44,500 nucleotides of DNA, from the IMG/VR virus record IMGVR_UViG_3300025405_000260, positions 1 to 44,500 of that record; one strand, written 5' to 3'. Numbering within the stretch: position 1 is the stretch's first letter; each line of letters starts with the position of its first letter. The DNA is from a virus. The notes beneath the pieces were generated by a model. That model was not told where the DNA came from, searched no databases, and saw nothing but the letters and a program-made list of their open reading frames with translations. The position numbers and the translations under genes are program-made. Shown piece after piece: positions 7,357-15,870 of this stretch.

Positions 7357-9542
7357 TGGCATTAAACAGTGGTGGTGAAGAGTTTGACCTTGGTCTAAAT
7401 GTAAACCTAGGCTTAGACCAGTCCATTGCTGATGCCTCTACACTTGCTCAGTATATTAGCGATATGCGTAAAGACCAGGAAGCATTAAATGATGCTGTCT
7501 CTACTACGCAAGATAAAATGACAGCCCTTACAGGTGAGTATGAAACACAACTTAACCTACGTCAACAACTAGTTGAAGCTGAAAATCAGTTAAAGAGTAT
7601 TTCTGCTATGCAAAGAGAGGATGCTGCAAGTATCCTCAGTAACTATCAACAGTTAAATGGTGTTATTAGCAACCTTGCCAATACTATGAGTAGTGTAAGA
7701 GGTTTTGGTGCTGTTAATTCCTCTGTTACTAGCTCTGCTCCACCTACCTCTTCTACCAGTAGTTCTAGTACCAATAATATGTACTATCCTACTGGCGGTG
7801 GTGGAGGCGGTGGTGGAGGCGGTGGTGGAGGAGGGGGAGGCGGTACTGATCCCGTAGGCGCCAATATTAGTGGTCGTAATAGAGCTGAAGATCAACTTTT
7901 AAATAATATACCCTGGGTAAGAGCTCTTAATACCATTGGTGCTCTTATGCCTCAAGCAGGTGGTACCTATCTTCAGAGTGGTTTTGGTGGACAAGCTGCA
8001 AATATGTTGCCTGGAGTATTGCAAGCTGCAATTCCTGGCCCTATGGGTCAAGTAGCTGCTCAAGTTGCTAGAATTATAACCAATGTTGCTAGATTGGGGG
8101 GACAAGCATTACAGGAAGGTCAACTCTATAGTGGTCTAACTGGTGGTACAGGCGTTGCCGGTGCTTTAGGCCAGGATATGAGTGCTCAATGGGCTTCTGG
8201 TTTTGGTTTTAACGCTGACCTTAGCTATGGTCAAGCCAAGCAGATTAGAATGAATGCTGCAGCTTTAGGTTATGGATTAAATAGTAGTTTGTTTAATCAA
8301 ACTGTTGCCTTTGGTGAAAATGCACAATCTAAATATAATATTAGTCCAGATCAATCTGTACAGATGGTACAGCAAATGGTTGTAGGCGCTGGTGCAACTT
8401 TTGCTGAATTAAATAATGCACTATCTAATCTAGCTGTAACTGCTTCACATACTCAAACCTCTTTCCAGGGTGCTCTACAAACATTTCAAACTGCTGCTGC
8501 AATGGGATCTGCTGCTGGTATGACCGGAGCAGGAGCAACCTATTTTGGTCAGAGTGCTGCATTACAGTTTGCTGGTATGCCTAGTATGACAGGAGACCTA
8601 GGCTCCTATAATCTGTTTGGTTCTACTCTTGGTCAAGCTATGATTGCCAATGCTACTGGTATCAACTTTACGCAGATGGGTGCCTATGCAGCTGGTATGG
8701 GTGGTACAGGAACAGCACTTGGCAATACAGCTAACCTGATGAGTGGTAGTAAGACAGTTATTGCTAGAGCTTTGGCCAATACTTTTGGTATTACGGCCAA
8801 TATGTCTCCTGGTCAACTACAGCAAGCTGTATTGGCAAATGAACCACGTATTGTAATGATGTTAACTCAAGTCTTTGGTTATTCACAGCAAGAAGTTCAA
8901 CCTATTAACGTACTTATGAAAGAGATCTATAGTATTCTAGGTACGCCTGGCGGACCTGGTAGGCCTGGCACGTCAACTCCTACCCCATCTCAAATTATGC
9001 AAGCCAATAAACCACTACTTAATGCCCTTGGTCAGGGAGGTGCCAGTAGTACATCTCAAGCCTTTGGTAATCTTGCTAATGCTAGTACAGGAACCTTTGG
9101 AGCCTCTGGGAGTGTTAGTGCTTTAATGGAACAAGCAGCCAGTAAGGCCGGTTGGAATACCAGTGAATTAGGCTTTGATATTGGTGGCCAATTTACCAGC
9201 ATGTCTCAATTCAACTCAGATAATGCTGCACAAAGAGAAGCTTTAAGTATGGCTATGTTAACTGGTGGTGCCTCAATGGCTACAGGCCTTAATGGTAGAG
9301 TAATTGGTGGTGGTGGAGTTAATCAAGGTCTTCTTGAGATGTTGAGTCCTAGTGATAATCCATCACAGTTGAGTCAATTGTTTGCACAATCTAGTATGAG
9401 TGCTGCAGCTCAAGCAGCTGCACAGATTGAATTAAGTGGTAGTGCTGCTCAATTCTTTAAGATTATCAACAACCCACAGGCATTAATTCAGATGATTAAC
9501 AGTTATGCTGCAAGTACCGGTGGCGGAAAGCCGATTAAGTAA
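7356..9542 (+). CDS. Tape measure protein
   Basis: A 728-residue protein coupled to the chaperone gene. Residues 25-110 form a predicted coiled coil (DMRKDQEALNDAVSTTQDK and onward). A Ser/Thr-rich linker and a run of 17 glycines (residues 147-163, bases 7794-7844) follow. The remaining 560 residues are Ala/Gly/Gln/Met-rich helices, typical of tape measure proteins that fill the tail tube and set its length. A tape of this size would suggest a tail of roughly 110 nm if the usual 0.15 nm per residue rule holds. No lytic domain motif is visible. Confidence 0.82.
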   Translation: MALNSGGEEFDLGLNVNLGLDQSIADASTLAQYISDMRKDQEALNDAVSTTQDKMTALTGEYETQLNLRQQLVEAENQLKSISAMQREDAASILSNYQQLNGVISNLANTMSSVRGFGAVNSSVTSSAPPTSSTSSSSTNNMYYPTGGGGGGGGGGGGGGGGGTDPVGANISGRNRAEDQLLNNIPWVRALNTIGALMPQAGGTYLQSGFGGQAANMLPGVLQAAIPGPMGQVAAQVARIITNVARLGGQALQEGQLYSGLTGGTGVAGALGQDMSAQWASGFGFNADLSYGQAKQIRMNAAALGYGLNSSLFNQTVAFGENAQSKYNISPDQSVQMVQQMVVGAGATFAELNNALSNLAVTASHTQTSFQGALQTFQTAAAMGSAAGMTGAGATYFGQSAALQFAGMPSMTGDLGSYNLFGSTLGQAMIANATGINFTQMGAYAAGMGGTGTALGNTANLMSGSKTVIARALANTFGITANMSPGQLQQAVLANEPRIVMMLTQVFGYSQQEVQPINVLMKEIYSILGTPGGPGRPGTSTPTPSQIMQANKPLLNALGQGGASSTSQAFGNLANASTGTFGASGSVSALMEQAASKAGWNTSELGFDIGGQFTSMSQFNSDNAAQREALSMAMLTGGASMATGLNGRVIGGGGVNQGLLEMLSPSDNPSQLSQLFAQSSMSAAAQAAAQIELSGSAAQFFKIINNPQALIQMINSYAASTGGGKPIK

Positions 9543-10528
9543 TGAGCAATACTTCTACTGGTGGCCCAGGAGGGTCCGGCGGAGCTCCAAACTATCCTGG
9601 AGTTTCTGTAGGGCCTGTAGGTACGCCTAACCCCTTTTCTCAAAAGAAAACTATAACTAAAGCTACTCAAAAATCTGTAGCTGGTAACACAAAACCCATT
9701 ACACAGATTACTAATATTGCTACTGATCTATACGATCCAGGTTATACCAACTATGCTACCGCTTTTTTAAGTCTAGGTTTAACTCAAACCCAGTTTGCTG
9801 CTTTACAAAAACAAGCTGGTCAACGAACTGGACATGGAGAACTTGGAGGAGCTCTTGGTACATCTATAGGTACAGACGTACTACCTTTACCATTTAATCC
9901 CAATGAATTGGTATTTAGTTATGTATTAAACAAGCAATCTTTTGATACCTATGGTGGTCGAGTTACACAGCTATTGTCTGTTAAGATTGACTCTATGACT
10001 TTACAGTTGGATGCTGGTTCAAGATCTAATCTAGTAGCTTTCTTTAATGCGTTAAAGATGTATCAAACCTATCAGATTGAACATCAGCTTCCTATGAAGT
10101 TTACTATTCCATCTAATGGTTCTGAATTAGCAAATAAGATGCTAACTACAACTGGTTTAACCTTCTATGTTTGGCTAAGAAGTATTGACGTTGGTTGGGA
10201 TGTCAAAACAACATCTAATGCTTTTTCTCTAGCTTTTGAAGTAGAGGATACCAGTTACGAGGCCTATGCTGACAGTTCTAGTGCAGCTAATGGATATGCT
10301 GCTGTTACAAAGTTTATAGGTTCTATCGGCGGTTTGTTTAATATTACCAAGGGTGGTATTGGTTATAGTGCGTTTCTTGCTGGTATGCCTTCACTACCAG
10401 GTATTCCTGGAACAGGATCAGCTACAGTAGCCGATCTTAACGCTGCTGGAGTAGCTACTGCTAGTGGTTATAATGCTGCTGTTATTCAATCTACCGGTCT
10501 TGGTAATGGCCAGCCCTATACTTTCTAG
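9542..10528 (+). CDS. Putative baseplate/tail hub-associated protein
   Basis: A 328-residue protein overlapping the tape measure stop by TAATG. The first 60 residues are Gly/Pro-rich and probably disordered. Residues 105-240 form a beta-rich domain with PFNPNELVFSYVLNKQ and, later, LSVKIDSMTLQLDAG, a pattern seen in the tail and LysM-type adaptor proteins that follow tape measure genes in myoviruses. The C-terminal 80 residues are Ala/Gly-rich. The function is inferred from position just after the tape measure. Confidence 0.5.
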   Translation: MSNTSTGGPGGSGGAPNYPGVSVGPVGTPNPFSQKKTITKATQKSVAGNTKPITQITNIATDLYDPGYTNYATAFLSLGLTQTQFAALQKQAGQRTGHGELGGALGTSIGTDVLPLPFNPNELVFSYVLNKQSFDTYGGRVTQLLSVKIDSMTLQLDAGSRSNLVAFFNALKMYQTYQIEHQLPMKFTIPSNGSELANKMLTTTGLTFYVWLRSIDVGWDVKTTSNAFSLAFEVEDTSYEAYADSSSAANGYAAVTKFIGSIGGLFNITKGGIGYSAFLAGMPSLPGIPGTGSATVADLNAAGVATASGYNAAVIQSTGLGNGQPYTF

Positions 10529-10540
10529 TAAGGAGAGATT

Positions 10541-10708
10541 ATGAATCAAACTTTTTCTAACGTTCCAGTATCAAAGCCTATCGCACATGAAGACTTAGAA
10601 GATCTAGTTATGGGCAATGGTTTTTCCTGGTCTAGTACACAGGGATTAATTCATCAAGTTAGTGTAGCTCAACCTGGCCCTCTTGCCTCCTGGTTTGGGA
10701 GTAAATAA
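10541..10708 (+). CDS. Small tail-operon protein, 55 residues
   Basis: A short gene with a strong AAGGAG site 7 bases before ATG and a TAATG overlap with the next gene, so it is very likely translated. The product has no membrane segment or signal peptide. It contains an acidic helix (HEDLEDLVMGNG) and a Trp-containing, Gly/Ser-rich C-terminus. Its place between two baseplate-type genes suggests a small structural or assembly protein. No family is recognised. Confidence 0.65.
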   Translation: MNQTFSNVPVSKPIAHEDLEDLVMGNGFSWSSTQGLIHQVSVAQPGPLASWFGSK

Positions 10709-11688
10709 TGTCTGACCCTTTTGCTGGATTACTTCCAACTTCAAATTCTTCTTTTAGCATTCCTGTAATTACAGCAGCGCCAGTATCTGTACCCAGTACA
10801 ACTACAGGTGTTTCCAATAAGGGTACAGCTAATAACCCCTGGGCAAATAGTGGTACCAGTATATTTGTTACTCCAAGAACAACAGTTCCTACAAAGATAG
10901 AATTACAAACAAAAAATGTTCCTGTTGCTGAACCTTCACCTGCACAACAAGGTCAGGGAAATGCTTTAATATCTATTCCAATTATCCAGAGTAATGGAAC
11001 TACTCAGTATATTCCCTTTAATGTTTGGATCTTTTCTTTTCAAACAGGTAGCTATACCACCTATGATAACGATCAAGTTCACAGAGGTATGGTCTGGTTT
11101 CCTATTAGACGTAATGAAATGTTTGTTCAGTTTGGTATTATGTGGCCTCTACAATCTAAGAAAACCCCAAACGGTTTCCAAAATATGCAGAGTTTCCAAA
11201 ACTATCTTAGACTGCATCAACAACAATCGGTTTTAACTAATGGACAACCAACCCCATTAAGTTTTGTATACTATAATAATACTGGAACCGCTAAAGGTTT
11301 AGGCCAAACTAATAAGTCTAGTGTTATTGACAACAACCTAGCCATTAACGGAAATAATCAAGACTTAATCAATCAATCGTATGCTATTACTGCTAATGGT
11401 GCCTCTAGTTCTACCTCACAAACTACTACAGGTAATCTACAAGCTTTGGCCTATCAGGGTTGGATTGACAGAGTTGAAAAAGAATACAGAAGATTTAAGT
11501 CCGCATACGTTAAGACCTATCGTATGAATATCCTAAATACTGATGTAAGCTCAAGTCGATTAATGGTCAATAATCTAGAAAGCTCTATTGTTCCTTCTGT
11601 TATTAGTGCGCAACAATATGGTGTAGGTTGGTCTAGTGCCAATCTTTCACTTGGTAATGGTATCAATATTTCAAGTATAACGGGATAA
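10708..11688 (+). CDS. Putative baseplate protein
   Basis: A 326-residue protein. Residues 1-90 are Ser/Thr/Pro-rich. Residues 90-175 form a beta domain with WIFSFQTGSYTTYDND and VHRGMVWFPIRRNEMFVQF segments. Residues 240-300 hold a helix rich in Arg and Lys (IDRVEKEYRRFKSAYVKTY) followed by strands. This alternation resembles hub-associated adaptor proteins encoded between tape measure and hub genes. It pairs with the 9542 gene in general layout, suggesting that both belong to the central baseplate. Confidence 0.48.
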   Translation: MSDPFAGLLPTSNSSFSIPVITAAPVSVPSTTTGVSNKGTANNPWANSGTSIFVTPRTTVPTKIELQTKNVPVAEPSPAQQGQGNALISIPIIQSNGTTQYIPFNVWIFSFQTGSYTTYDNDQVHRGMVWFPIRRNEMFVQFGIMWPLQSKKTPNGFQNMQSFQNYLRLHQQQSVLTNGQPTPLSFVYYNNTGTAKGLGQTNKSSVIDNNLAINGNNQDLINQSYAITANGASSSTSQTTTGNLQALAYQGWIDRVEKEYRRFKSAYVKTYRMNILNTDVSSSRLMVNNLESSIVPSVISAQQYGVGWSSANLSLGNGINISSITG

Positions 11689-11689
11689 T

Positions 11690-14563
11690 ATGGCAATCGG
11701 TAAGAACGGACAATTTTATTACTCTCCAGATATAGCTGTCTATATTCAAACAGCTCGTGATGGTGTAATCAATATCTCTGAAGATATTATGTCCTTTACA
11801 ATTCAAAGACAGTTGAATGGTGTTAGTACTGCCCAAATTATTTTAGCTAACTTTGGGTTTAAATACACTCCTGGTTCAAATGTAGCTAATACAGCTCCTG
11901 GAGTTATTCCCCCTCAACCTGTTATTAATACGATGGACCAGATTACTATTTTCCTAAAGAGAACAGAATATTTTCAGGTTCTTACAGGTTTTGTAACCTA
12001 TGCACCAATTATCTCTATTATGCCAACTCCTGTATCCATTCAGGCAAGTTGTACCCTCTACAAGGCACAAAATAGTTATTGGGACTCTGGTTCACTAGAC
12101 TTTGCTGGATTAATCCCAAACTACCTCTATAACCAGACCAGCAATGACTATAAAGATGGTGGCGCAGGACAAGGTATGGTAAATATCCTACACGATGTTT
12201 GTAATTGGCCTGCTGAAAATATCCGTATTGGTACAATCCCACAAAAATGGTTTGATTTTGCTGCTGGTGTAGAATATAAAGCTCCAACTCCTCCTACCCA
12301 GGCTGCTGGTAATCCAAATGGTTCTTCTGGTCTAGAGTATGTTACACAGCTTACCAAAAATAAAACAGCGTTATATGTAAATGGAACTAAAACAACTCCT
12401 GCTGCCCCTCTAGGAACTAATCTTCCAACCTCTATTGGGTGCATTAAAGAATCAGCTAGTAGTCTAATGCAAAGTGCAAGATTTTTGGAAAATGCTACAA
12501 TCCAAAATCCTCACGACTTACTTAACAATAACGTTAATTTTTGGATAGCAATGCCATTACCTTTTGTAGCCCCATCTATACCAAATGGCTCATGGCATTA
12601 TAAACCTGACCCCAAACTGCCTGACCCCAAGAGCTGGGTAGCAGGTGGTTCAGACCCCAAAAAGTATGCCTGGCCTTGGCCTGCTGATTCAACCTATGGT
12701 AGAATTATTCAGCTAAGAAGTTCTGGCGGAGGTATTGTTTGGGTAAATGTAGTTGAGGTATTACCCTACGATAGTCCTCTTGCTGTTCTTTCTCCTGCAG
12801 CTTACGATGCATTATCTGGTGCTAACTATGATCCCAACGTTGGCCTCAAGGTTACAGTTGACGGATGGATTAACCCTGCTACTATTGATACAGCTACTTT
12901 AGAGGGTAGAGTTTTTAATAATGCTGGAGCAAACGCCTCTAGTGATTATGTTCCAGGAGTTACCCCTAAGCCTTCTACAGGTACCCACGAAAAGAAAACT
13001 AGTTTAACTGGTGTTTTTGATAGCGTAGCTCAAGTTCAGTCAGTTATTAAAGACGAGCTCAATATTAAGTTCCCAAGTACGATGGATTCCTATACTTGGG
13101 CCTATGTACTCCTTAGATCACTTGGTGTTCCAGCTGGATCTCCTACACTAGCTAGAGACCCAAGTCATCCATCCTATAGTGTTAGTAACATTGCAAGATG
13201 GATTAATGCTGAAGGTGTTTACTGGTTATGGGAACAGGGTGACCCAGGTATGTCTGAAAAGTACCCACCAGATGGTCACTCCTATAATGACCCATTAGAT
13301 ACAAGTTTAGACACTAGTACTACACCTCAAGTACAAAATCAGAGTAGAGGAAATAGTATTTCACCTTTTAGTTACGAAACTGTAGCTCAAGGTATTTTTG
13401 CAACACAGCAAACTTTACTTACACAAAGTTTTAGTCCTAGAAATGGTGGAGTAACCAACTATAAAGCTGTAATTGCTGCTTTGACCTCTAATGCTTCAGT
13501 AAATGAATTTGCTGCTGCATTAGAACCAACTGGTTGGGGTGGTGCAAATACCTACGGAGGCAGTAAACCTAGAACTCAAGCTATTGGTATCAATAATGCC
13601 TTAATTAAGTTAGGTAATCCAGGATGGGTAACCAATCAAGCCAACTGGTCTCAAAATGCTCAAGGTGGACAGCCTACAAGCTACACCTCTATTCCAGGAC
13701 AGGGAGCAGCTGGGACTGCAAATAATCCCAACTTCAATATTACTGGAATTGTTCCAGGTGTTTCTCCTGCAGGAACTATCCTAGAAGGCCTACCTAACGC
13801 TTTTATTGTCGACGAACAAGCATTGTCAACTATTAGTACTCTAGCAACAGGTGGATTGAGAGTATTCCAGAGTGCTCCAAGCGGTGATTTTGTTTCCTGG
13901 TTCCCAGATTATTTTGGTCTCTACGGAACAAGAGCATCAATGCAGATTTTTGATATTGAGATTATGGACCTAAAAATCTATCACGACGATACTCAATTAA
14001 CTACACACTCAGCCGTATCTGGAGACACTACAGGTATTGGAGAATCTGTTACACTAAATGACTGGTTGAGTAGTCAGGGTATTATTTCTGTTACCAGTCT
14101 CAATATGTTGAGACTGCTTTTTGGTATCAATACTGCCGATAAGACAAAGAAGTTGGCAAAGATTTTTGGATTAAAAGCAGATGCTGAAGTTCCTGCCTAC
14201 TTTATGCAGAGATATGGATTACGTCCGTATGTAGATGAAGAACCTCTTATTCACAGTCACACACTAGAGATCGCTTTTGCATTACAGTCGTTCCTCTACT
14301 TGTGGTCAAAACAGTATGCTACAGAAGTAATGTTGACATTTATGCCTGAACTGTATCCTGGTATGATTGTACAGTTGCCTGAACATAACCTACAGATGTT
14401 TGTATTAAACGTTACTCACCAGGGTTCTCGAGATGGTGGTTTTACTACTCAGGCTACCTTTACCTGTCCTACACTGGTAAATATTGAAGACGTAACAACC
14501 GGTAAGATAAAGGGCGATCCTATTCCTTACCATTATGGATACCCCATTAATCCCTCTAAGTGA
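11690..14563 (+). CDS. Baseplate hub protein (gp27/gpD-like) with a large inserted region
   Basis: A 957-residue protein. The N-terminal 130 residues (DIAVYIQTARDGVINISED, FTIQRQLNGVSTAQIILAN) and the C-terminal 110 residues (the ELYPGMIVQLPEHNLQMFVL region, then a HQGS turn and a TTQATFTCP strand) are the split halves expected of phage hub proteins that join tube to spike. Between them lie about 500 residues with Gly/Pro/Thr linkers. Two segments in this insert, near residues 470-520 (helix with a WAYVLLRSLGVPAG stretch) and 570-640 (AALEPTGWGGANTYGG), look like separate domains and could be peptidoglycan-active, but I cannot name a family. Confidence 0.62.
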   Translation: MAIGKNGQFYYSPDIAVYIQTARDGVINISEDIMSFTIQRQLNGVSTAQIILANFGFKYTPGSNVANTAPGVIPPQPVINTMDQITIFLKRTEYFQVLTGFVTYAPIISIMPTPVSIQASCTLYKAQNSYWDSGSLDFAGLIPNYLYNQTSNDYKDGGAGQGMVNILHDVCNWPAENIRIGTIPQKWFDFAAGVEYKAPTPPTQAAGNPNGSSGLEYVTQLTKNKTALYVNGTKTTPAAPLGTNLPTSIGCIKESASSLMQSARFLENATIQNPHDLLNNNVNFWIAMPLPFVAPSIPNGSWHYKPDPKLPDPKSWVAGGSDPKKYAWPWPADSTYGRIIQLRSSGGGIVWVNVVEVLPYDSPLAVLSPAAYDALSGANYDPNVGLKVTVDGWINPATIDTATLEGRVFNNAGANASSDYVPGVTPKPSTGTHEKKTSLTGVFDSVAQVQSVIKDELNIKFPSTMDSYTWAYVLLRSLGVPAGSPTLARDPSHPSYSVSNIARWINAEGVYWLWEQGDPGMSEKYPPDGHSYNDPLDTSLDTSTTPQVQNQSRGNSISPFSYETVAQGIFATQQTLLTQSFSPRNGGVTNYKAVIAALTSNASVNEFAAALEPTGWGGANTYGGSKPRTQAIGINNALIKLGNPGWVTNQANWSQNAQGGQPTSYTSIPGQGAAGTANNPNFNITGIVPGVSPAGTILEGLPNAFIVDEQALSTISTLATGGLRVFQSAPSGDFVSWFPDYFGLYGTRASMQIFDIEIMDLKIYHDDTQLTTHSAVSGDTTGIGESVTLNDWLSSQGIISVTSLNMLRLLFGINTADKTKKLAKIFGLKADAEVPAYFMQRYGLRPYVDEEPLIHSHTLEIAFALQSFLYLWSKQYATEVMLTFMPELYPGMIVQLPEHNLQMFVLNVTHQGSRDGGFTTQATFTCPTLVNIEDVTTGKIKGDPIPYHYGYPINPSK

Positions 14564-14636
14564 GCATTTGTTCCCTTTAGGTCTCCCAAGAGTAACTATA
14601 GTCATAATTAAATTATACCATTAGGATAAGAAACAT

Positions 14637-15380
14637 ATGTTACATAAGCAATCTAGTACAGTAACCAATCTAGTTAGACGTATTACCCTTACAACTGGAC
14701 CTACCACTCTACAGTATTCTGGCACACCAATGGTTACCGGTATGGACGAAAAAGGCTATCAATACCAGGTTGCCCTGGATGCATTACCACCTGGAGTTGA
14801 TTTAAATTCTTTTGCAGCTGGCCAGCAATGGTTTATTGAAAGACGAACTACCTACTGGAGGCCTTTTCTCTACATAGGAACACTACCTGCTAAGCAAAGT
14901 TCTACCCCAGGTTATTATGCAAACTATTACAGTACAGTAACTCAAACAGCACCTTTAGCAAATACACCATACGCTACCACCTATAACGTAACATCAGATG
15001 CAAATGGGTTTAGTGTAGACTCTACGGGTAGTCAAATTACAGCACAGTATGCAGGTACATACCAATTTGTTTTTACAGCACAAGTAATCAACTACAACTC
15101 TTCTGGTTCTGCTACAAATAATCTCTCTTTCTGGTCTAGAGTAAATGGAGTAGATGCACCTTGGAGTGCTGGTGAATATACAAGTTTTTCAAAGGGTGGT
15201 GGAGTTACTCCAGGCCTTGTAGTAGGTTGGAATTTTATTACAGAAATGAATGCTGGAGATTACGTTCAATTAATGTGGGGTGTAGATAACTCCAGTAACT
15301 ATCTACAACTTGTAGCTCAACCTACTCCACCCTACGGACCTGCTGTTCCTTCTGTTACAATAACCGCTCAACAACTGTAA
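14637..15380 (+). CDS. Baseplate-associated protein with C1q/jelly-roll-like C-terminus
   Basis: A 247-residue protein in a short gap after the hub gene, with AGGATAAG upstream of ATG. Residues 20-80 look like a small beta-barrel anchoring domain (GMDEKGYQYQVALDALPPG, then QQWFIERRTTYWRPFLYIG). Residues 110-245 read as a TNF/C1q-type jelly roll (AGTYQFVFTAQVINYN, the FWSRVNGVDAP turn, AGDYVQLMWGVD), a fold used by phages for receptor binding. It may be a small spike or receptor-binding subunit on the baseplate. Domain names are inferred from strand patterns. Confidence 0.5.
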   Translation: MLHKQSSTVTNLVRRITLTTGPTTLQYSGTPMVTGMDEKGYQYQVALDALPPGVDLNSFAAGQQWFIERRTTYWRPFLYIGTLPAKQSSTPGYYANYYSTVTQTAPLANTPYATTYNVTSDANGFSVDSTGSQITAQYAGTYQFVFTAQVINYNSSGSATNNLSFWSRVNGVDAPWSAGEYTSFSKGGGVTPGLVVGWNFITEMNAGDYVQLMWGVDNSSNYLQLVAQPTPPYGPAVPSVTITAQQL

Positions 15381-15414
15381 TGTACCCTCCTAGAAAAATC
15401 ATGGAAGAAGTAGT

Positions 15415-15870
15415 ATGAAAACACTTCAGGTATCCAATGGCGACATCGTTCTAGATAACGGTGGTAGATTACAGTTTGTCCAGGGTAGCAATAAGTTAAT
15501 TCAAGATTTAGCTTTATGGTTAAAGGAGCCAATTGGAACTGGTTTTACCACTCCAAATTTTGGTTCTATTCTTCCTTCATTGGTAGGCTCTTCTGAGACA
15601 GCTGCAGTAATTGCTCAAGTGCAATCAGAAGTTTCTAGAATTTTAGGTCTCTATCAGAGCCAACAATTACTTGATTTACAATCAGCACAAAATACTTCTC
15701 AGCTAGCCAACTGGAATAAGTCAGAAATTATTAGCACAATTAATTCAATCGACGTTTCCAGTTCTTATACTACAATCAACATTTACGTAGGCATTACGAC
15801 ATTAGCTGGAGCTAACTTAACACTATCCCTCGCAGTAGATTCTAACGGAGTACAGGTAACAAATGGCTAA
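15415..15870 (+). CDS. Baseplate wedge protein, gp25-like
   Basis: A 151-residue protein. Size, the opening strand pair (NGDIVLDNGGRLQFVQG), the helix with QDLALWLKEPIGTGFTTPN, and position immediately upstream of a J-like wedge gene match the gp25/DUF2634-type wedge proteins of contractile tails. The gene's last 8 bases overlap the start of the J-like gene. In this family gp25 couples the inner baseplate to sheath polymerisation. The assignment is from pattern and context. Confidence 0.68.
   Translation: MKTLQVSNGDIVLDNGGRLQFVQGSNKLIQDLALWLKEPIGTGFTTPNFGSILPSLVGSSETAAVIAQVQSEVSRILGLYQSQQLLDLQSAQNTSQLANWNKSEIISTINSIDVSSSYTTINIYVGITTLAGANLTLSLAVDSNGVQVTNG

Noticed and set aside
14564-14636. 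Promoter in the 73-base gap after the hub gene
   Set aside because: TTGTTC and several TATA-like boxes are present but no pair has 16-18 base spacing, so I cannot support a promoter.
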